DNA of 64,000 nt from Cryptomeria japonica (lineage: Eukaryota > Streptophyta > Pinopsida > Cupressales > Cupressaceae), in NCBI RefSeq assembly GCF_030272615.1, contig NC_081405.1:608270677-608334676 (forward strand), in the 5' to 3' direction. The position numbers and the translations under genes are program-made. The notes under the pieces were generated by a model. The model did not search any database and had not been told where the DNA came from. It saw only the letters and a list, made by a program, of their open reading frames with translations. Shown piece by piece: positions 58,758 to 64,000 of the stretch (its first letter is position 1; each line of letters begins with the position of its first letter).

Positions 58758-59205
58758 AAAGTTCATATGGAAAATTTATAGGTCTATCTCAATATCTAAA
58801 ATAATGTAATAAAATGTTTCCTTGCCCATCTTAAAAAAATAAGATTTGAATCTACCTAGTAGATATGGAGATGTTCAAGTAGACGAAGGAACAAATTCAA
58901 AGCTAGGTAAAAGAAGACATATAGAAAAACTTTAATATAAAAATTCTACAACTTTTTAAAATGGGAGAACACAAAATTGCAGATTTACACCCTATAAAAG
59001 ACACGGTAGGAATTTGATGGGAACTTATAAATCTTATAATCCTTGTCAATTTATATTCCCAATACATGAAGGTATGAAACTAAGTGGTTCGCATTCATCC
59101 TCAAGATTAGTTTTAGCTGTAGATGGATAATACATTATTTTGTTGGTGATTTTGATATATAACTAATATAAAAAGATGAACAAAGGTGTCACATTTTTAG
59201 TTAGC

Positions 59206-59505
59206 TTTGATAAATATTATGATTTGTGTGTGGCACATATAACATATTCTTATAAGTAAACTTTATAGCTCAATCAAAAGTCGATGTTGATACCCCCAAA
59301 GCATGTATCCATAAACACTATAAAATAAATTTGTACACTAATTATCTAGGCATGCAAGAGATTCAGTGTTAGTCGCATTGGTCCAAGAATTAGGGTAAAC
59401 CCAGTAACATTGAGTTACCCTAGCCCTTCAATACTAAATCTTTCAAATGTGACCTATGATTTGTATTTAAATTATTAGAATTGATATTGATTTTATTGTA
59501 AAAAA
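59206..59505. mobile_element. Foldback (MITE-like) insertion in copy B
   Basis: About 300 bases present in B but not in A, between TAGTTAGCT and TTTAAATCATTCATTATCTA. It contains an imperfect inverted repeat centred near 59400: AGATTCAGTGTT (59359) against AATACTAAATCT (59430), inner arms TAGGGTAAAC and GTTACCCTAG, with weaker pairing further out. Non-coding. Terminal repeats and target duplication are not precisely resolved. Confidence 0.5.
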
Positions 59506-60851
59506 GGTATATGTTTAAATCATTCATTATCTATTAAATTTCATTTAGTGTAGATATTATCATATTTGATCTCAATGAGAAATGATAATTTTTATTACAT
59601 AACTTGAGTGTTAGGAAAATCATTAGGTTAGAATTGTTCTCCTTTGGTCAAAAGCTTGTTACATATTCCATAGTATAGATTAAAGATAAAAAACACTAAA
59701 GAATGGTGTATAATTGCTAATGTCATGTTGATTTTGCGCTCTTATCACAATTTAATTTGTATAAAAGCACCCATGCTAAGTTTATAACCTTGACTTCAAA
59801 TTATGCTAAAACATTTGCATAATTAAACAATATAGTTGTGCAAGCTGTATCTAATAAAAAAGATCAACCTAAGGAAACATGTCCACAGTGTTTACAGCAA
59901 ATCATTTAAGAATATTCCCATGACTCAGAATGTTATTTGAAAACATGTCCACAATGTTTATGTCAAATCATCCAAACATGTTGACATGAATCAGAATCTT
60001 ATCTTCAGCTATTTCCTTGCTGGTAAACATATTGATATATTGACATGTGTATCATAAAGAAAGTCAAACTGAAACAAATGACAATACCGTCTGATAATGT
60101 CCTCCAAAATATTTTAAAGCACAAGCATTCCTATCAATCAATAGAAGGGTAAAGAATTCATTGACTCGGATAGCGAAAGTCCATAAAAATACTCTGGCAA
60201 GAAAAAAAAATATTCGAATTTTTAGAAAAAAAAGGTGTAGTCAAATATATTATCTTAACTTGTCAGTCGACAATATGTTAACATACAGGAGCGCACTTCC
60301 GACGTCGTTTTCTACAGAAAAGCAAATTTATACTTAGCAAATAAGGCTAAACTCTTTCACTTTCTTCTTTCCATCAACGTAATTATCATATACGAACATA
60401 ATATCACCGACTTTTCTTAGTTAAGCTTACTTTCACGAGTTTAAATATTTCTAACAATTATACTTTATACATACAAATCTTTTGACTTGACTCGCATAGA
60501 TTTAATTATTCAAAGCTGATTGTGGAAAATTTACTTTGAATAATTTAGAATATATTGGTCACAAAATAAGCTTTGGCTAATTTTGAATAATCCCACATGC
60601 TCTCTGCCCATCTCTCTTTAGCTAATGTGTATGTGCAATCTTGCCACTAATAAAGTGAATTTTGTTGGTTATTTAATAATATTTCAATTTTGTTGTCAAT
60701 GTGACAAAATCATAGGCATATCTAATAAAAAATATTAATGTAATTATTTAATATTGATACCAAAACCGATGGGTGACTATGACTATATGAATGTAAAAGA
60801 TTTGATCTAACAATTAACATCTCTTAATAAAAGAATATGAAAAAAATACCC

Positions 60852-61070
60852 ATGGGAAATTAGAAGTATTATGGAAGATAGCAAGGATATGACTAGGGGC
60901 TTCCCTCAATTTATAGTTTAGCATTCTTTTATGGAAGGTAATAGGGCTACTGAAGATTTGGCTAATCATGGCCTTAGGTATGATGACTAGATCTTCCTAT
61001 CATTCCCTCAGTGTCCTCCTAGTCTTAAAGAGATTCTCTCTTCAGAAAGGGTGTAGATTTACCTAACGGA
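60852..61070 (+). mobile_element. LINE RNase H C-terminal remnant
   Basis: Reads W-E-I-R-S-I-M-E-D-S-K near 60860 and F-M-E-G-N-R-A-T-E-D-L-A-N-H-G-L near 60934, the closing helix-strand of the plant LINE RNase H domain, then D-D, a stop and F-P-Q-C-P-P. It is the third RNase H remnant on the plus strand. It begins at the right border of duplication copy B, so the LINE may define that border. Confidence 0.65.
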
Positions 61071-61600
61071 TACTAATTAATTTGTTAGTAATGCTAACCA
61101 TGGTAATTAAAATGAATATTAGACAAAGTGGGTGGAAAGGCTGTAATATTTTTCAAATTCAAATTTGGATAAAGTATGTTATGTTGATGTGGCTTCTTGA
61201 TTGTGGGCTAGGCTGGATGATAGTTATTACTCTTCTTTGCATAGGGAAGTTTGATGATTTTAAAGAGTTGAATGTTATGAATAAACCTTGCATTTATTTA
61301 GCTTTCATTGCCATGAGTGGTGAAAATATTTGTGTGGATGATGACGCCTTGCATTTGTATCCTTGTAAGGTTGGCTATTTATGAAAGGGTCACTTCAGAT
61401 GTGTGAGAAAAACTGAGTTTTTAGACACTCCTAACTTTAGTTACTCTTTCTTTTTTTCCCTTTTCAACTGTGGATATCTTTGTGGGCCTAATTTGTTCTC
61501 TTCCTTTTTGTCTCTACCAATGGTTGTTGGGTTAAAAATTGTAATGGGGGGTGCCCTGAAATGTTACCATTGGTAGCATCAATTTCATGGTTACCCTAGA
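61071..61600. other. Probable LINE 3' region, non-coding
   Basis: A 100-codon frame at 61082-61384 has no recognisable product. The following T-rich stretch looks like a LINE 3' untranslated region, ending near AAAATTGTAATGGGGGGTGC (about 61536). Confidence 0.35.
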
Positions 61601-61607
61601 GCTTATT

Positions 61608-62965
61608 GTGAAAACCATTGGTCTAAAATGTGAAGAGGAAATTTTTAGGGGCCTACAAAGGTTTCTCAAGAAATTCTTTGAAAAAAGTGAAAGGCCGAAG
61701 GTTTTGTAGAAAGACTATGATCATTCCATCTTACTTACCCCATGTGCAATGGTAAGTTTTCATGTAATGAAATATTTTACCTTGGAATGACATTATTCTA
61801 TAGTTCATGGCTATCATTTTACAATTTTAAATCATATTCATCACGTGGATAAAATTGACTTGTCATTTTATCTATTCACTTCTTTATTTACTAGTATCTA
61901 TAAAGGGGTCTTTCCCCCTTTATATCAAGGGTTAATTTATGCCCTTTACCAATTTACCTTTGACCACTACCCTCACCAAAGTTTCCTGTTAACATATCTT
62001 AGAAACCCTAGTGGCTTTGAGGAAACAACTTGTAGCCTAGTTTGTATAGAGCTTATTGAATCTAATCTACTACCTTCTAAAAGTAGCAAGCCTGCTACTA
62101 CCCCTAAAGGTAAAAATCTAAAAATCCCCCTGTTAGTGAAGCTTTGGAGTTAGTGCTTATTAAAAGTACCCTAGATAAAAAGAAAGATTCTACTCTGAAG
62201 AGAAACCCTTCTAAGGTTAGGAAAACTGAACAAAAACCCTTGATAAAAAGCATAACCATTGACTTAGATGAGTTGGGGTTTGAAGATGAGGAAGAAGCCA
62301 AGAAGTAAATTGATAAACAAGATGGTAAGTTGGGTGAGAGATGCTCTGTGTGTCTAATTTCTTAAGACAAAAAGAGAAAGAATAAAATTGAGGAAACTCT
62401 TGTTTCTGTTGAAGTTTATTTACTGACAGAAGATGTGGAAATCTCTTTTGAAGATTTTAAAGATGAGGATTTTTAGGATATTGAGGAGGACCAAGAGGAC
62501 AAGAGTAATGAAAATTTTGAATCCACTAATGTGCCTAAGGAAGAAGGCTTGAGGTTTTCTCAAAGAACCCCTTCCCCTGCTTATTTTGGGGAGGAAGATA
62601 TTGGGCCTATTTCTCTAGATTGCCCCTATGTGAAGAAAGATGAAACCATTGCAAAATTAAAGGGTCAAATTGCAAACCTATAGGTTTGTGTTATGAACCT
62701 AGAAACCAAAGCTAAGGATTATCGACAATGAAAAAGGAAGATGGGCATGACTCTGAGGTTTCTCTATGTAATTACTGACAAAATCATGAGAAAAGTTACA
62801 ATTGGGTTCGTCTTGGGCCAGAGAAAACTTAAGACGACCAACGAATAGGAGGGCATGAGTAACTTTTTGGAGGAGGAGCAAGCTGATGAAGACATGGACT
62901 GGGAGGCTTGTCAACAACATATGAGGATGCTTGCAATGAATTGGGATTTCCAAAATAGTAAATAA
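61608..62965 (+). pseudogene. Unrecognised repeated ORF family, copy 2
   Basis: A long plus-strand frame with a conserved N-terminal block (T-P-C-A-M-V-S-F-H-V-M-K-Y-F near 61728 and I-V-H-G-Y-H-F near 61806). An open 102-codon part (61845-62153) follows, then, after one missing base near 62122, a Lys/Ser-rich and acidic middle (D-L-D-E-L-G-F-E-D-E-E-E near 62257). A probable coiled coil comes near 62640-62740 and an acidic end (L-E-E-E-Q-A-D-E-D), with TAA at 62963-62965. Stops near 61707, 61779, 62306, 62362, 62476, 62682, 62730 and 62848 sit where Gln, Lys or Trp would fit. Its layout (globular N-terminus, acidic linker, coil) recalls a structural or Gag-like protein, but I recognise no family. 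The tail ends near 63225 in an A-rich run. Confidence 0.5.
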
Positions 62966-63230
62966 TGTAAAGGTTTGTGACATAGTGCTAGATGTTTCAC
63001 CTTTTTTATATCTATTTGCAACTTACAAATATGGATGGTTTTGATAGCGTTATGAGCCTATTAGGTCTTATTTTTAATAGCTATTGTATTTATAAGTTTA
63101 ATTATTTGGACAATTTGATTAATGAGGCCTATGATATGTCAATTTTTGTTCTATTGCTTCTCAGTTTTGTTCTTTTTGTCTTTTTGTGAGGTATCTAGGC
63201 CCTTTCCCTATGTAAGTAATAAAAAATTAT
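62966..63230 (+). other. T-rich tail of ORF-family copy 2
   Basis: A T-rich region ending GGCCCTTTCCCTATGTAAGT, then an A-rich run, similar to the tail of copy 1 (CTCTTCCCTGCATAATATAA, then A-rich). Such tails suggest retroposition. Confidence 0.4.
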
Positions 63231-64000
63231 AATTCAAACATATTTTACTTCAATAATGCATAATAGTTTGCCTATTAATATAAATTAAATTCCTTTTTAT
63301 TGAAATAAAAAGATCATCACCTTGTGCACCAATTTTTTTATTATCTATTTTACAATTTTTCCATGTGTGTGGAACAAAGAACTTAACAATTATTGTAATA
63401 TCTATCTTCCCTAGAAATTAAAAATAAATATAATAGCTAAATTAAATATACTAAAAAATGGAATTGTTGGAAGGCCATTGAAGGGCCTTCATTCGCAAGT
63501 AACTTCATTCAAAGGTACTTGAATAATTGTGGGAACCAATAAAAAAATTAAAATAAAAGACCATTGGACAAGCATCGAATGATAGAAAGATTAATAAAAG
63601 CAACCTTTGAATGAAGGTATTTAGGCCAATAATTTAAAAGCTATTAAACTACTAAGAACTAATTATAAATATAAACAAGATAATTTTTGTAGATAAAAAA
63701 TGAAATATATCCCAATAATCAATTTTGTAGGTGAAATTTTTGAAGAATTCTTCAAAGAACTATTTTTAGTTATTAGCTTTTTGGAGGGAGGAAATAATTG
63801 ACAAAGAAATCATCTAGAAAGATTTTGCAATGGAGAAAAAAATTGTAAATGAGGAAAAGAGAAATAAGACCATAATAAAAAGTAATTAAATAAGAAAATG
63901 TTTACGATAAAGGGATAAAGAGTAATCTAATAAATGACCCAAATATTTATCTCACAAAGACTTAAAGTATATATTTTATAATTTGTATTAAAATATTTTA
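63231..64000. other. AT-rich DNA, nothing recognised
   Basis: No open frame of note. A short direct or inverted block around GGAAGGCCATTGAAGGGCCT (63470) may be a small palindrome. Confidence 0.5.

Larger units (their letters stand above)
57718..60850 (+). repeat. Segmental duplication, copy B (TIR gene lost)
   Basis: Partner of 44195-48540. It contains a solo LTR (57986-58757) absent from A and a foldback insertion (about 59206-59505) absent from A. It lacks about 485 bases of A near 44745-45230 and almost the whole TIR gene. Exon-1-like sequence stops near 60627 (CTGCCCATCTCTCTTTA) and similarity resumes near 60645 at what corresponds to A 48365, beyond the gene. Confidence 0.88.

Overview
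This window looks like nuclear DNA of a seed plant, most likely a conifer or other gymnosperm. The reasons are: very AT-rich, gene-poor sequence; old, heavily mutated retrotransposons; a long interstitial array of telomere-like repeats; and a TIR-type disease-resistance-family gene whose domain begins with an N-H-R-G variant that I associate with conifer members of the family. The species assignment is inference. There are no bacterial operons, rRNA genes or CRISPR arrays. Only one gene looks intact, the two-exon TIR gene near 46.5-47.7 kb; nearly everything else that codes is retroelement or gene remnant.

Layout. 0-8.7 kb: unrecognised degenerate sequence, a dispersed direct duplication (2.92-3.57 and 7.15-7.91 kb), a minus-strand remnant of a TIR gene's second exon (3.76-3.85 kb) and a 5'-truncated LINE tail (4.6-6.15 kb). 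8.72-11.89 kb: about 3.2 kb of degenerate TTAGGG/TTTAGGG-like repeats with higher-order structure. 13.2-13.47 kb: a virtually exact 124-bp tandem duplication. 13.5-18.94 kb: a structurally complete Ty1/copia element with both LTRs, a 5-bp target duplication, PBS, PPT and one polyprotein frame broken by nine stops and no frameshift. 19-32.5 kb: sparse gene remnants (an unidentified exon-like stretch, a JAZ/TIFY-like pseudogene, a tandem-Agenet pseudogene) in AT-rich DNA. 33.05-35.96 kb: a plus-strand LINE ORF2 remnant. 38.6-40.0 kb: a minus-strand LINE ORF1 remnant.

44.2-60.85 kb is dominated by a segmental duplication. Copy A (44.2-48.54 kb) carries the TIR gene. Copy B (57.72-60.85 kb) has lost almost the entire gene but has gained a solo LTR, with a target duplication and a matching empty site in copy A, and a foldback insertion. 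Between them lie a PPR-like fragment, a LINE RNase H remnant and a decayed chromodomain Ty3/gypsy element (50.37-56.65 kb) whose LTRs are related to the solo LTR. An unrecognised repeated ORF family occurs at 56.7-57.7 and 61.6-63.0 kb.

The genes do not form a pathway. The coherent story is turnover of a plant immune-receptor-type (TIR) locus through duplication, retroelement insertion and deletion, together with decay of coding remnants dominated by stops that a single C-to-T or G-to-A change explains. All readings were made by eye without alignment software. Boundaries of degenerate elements are approximate.
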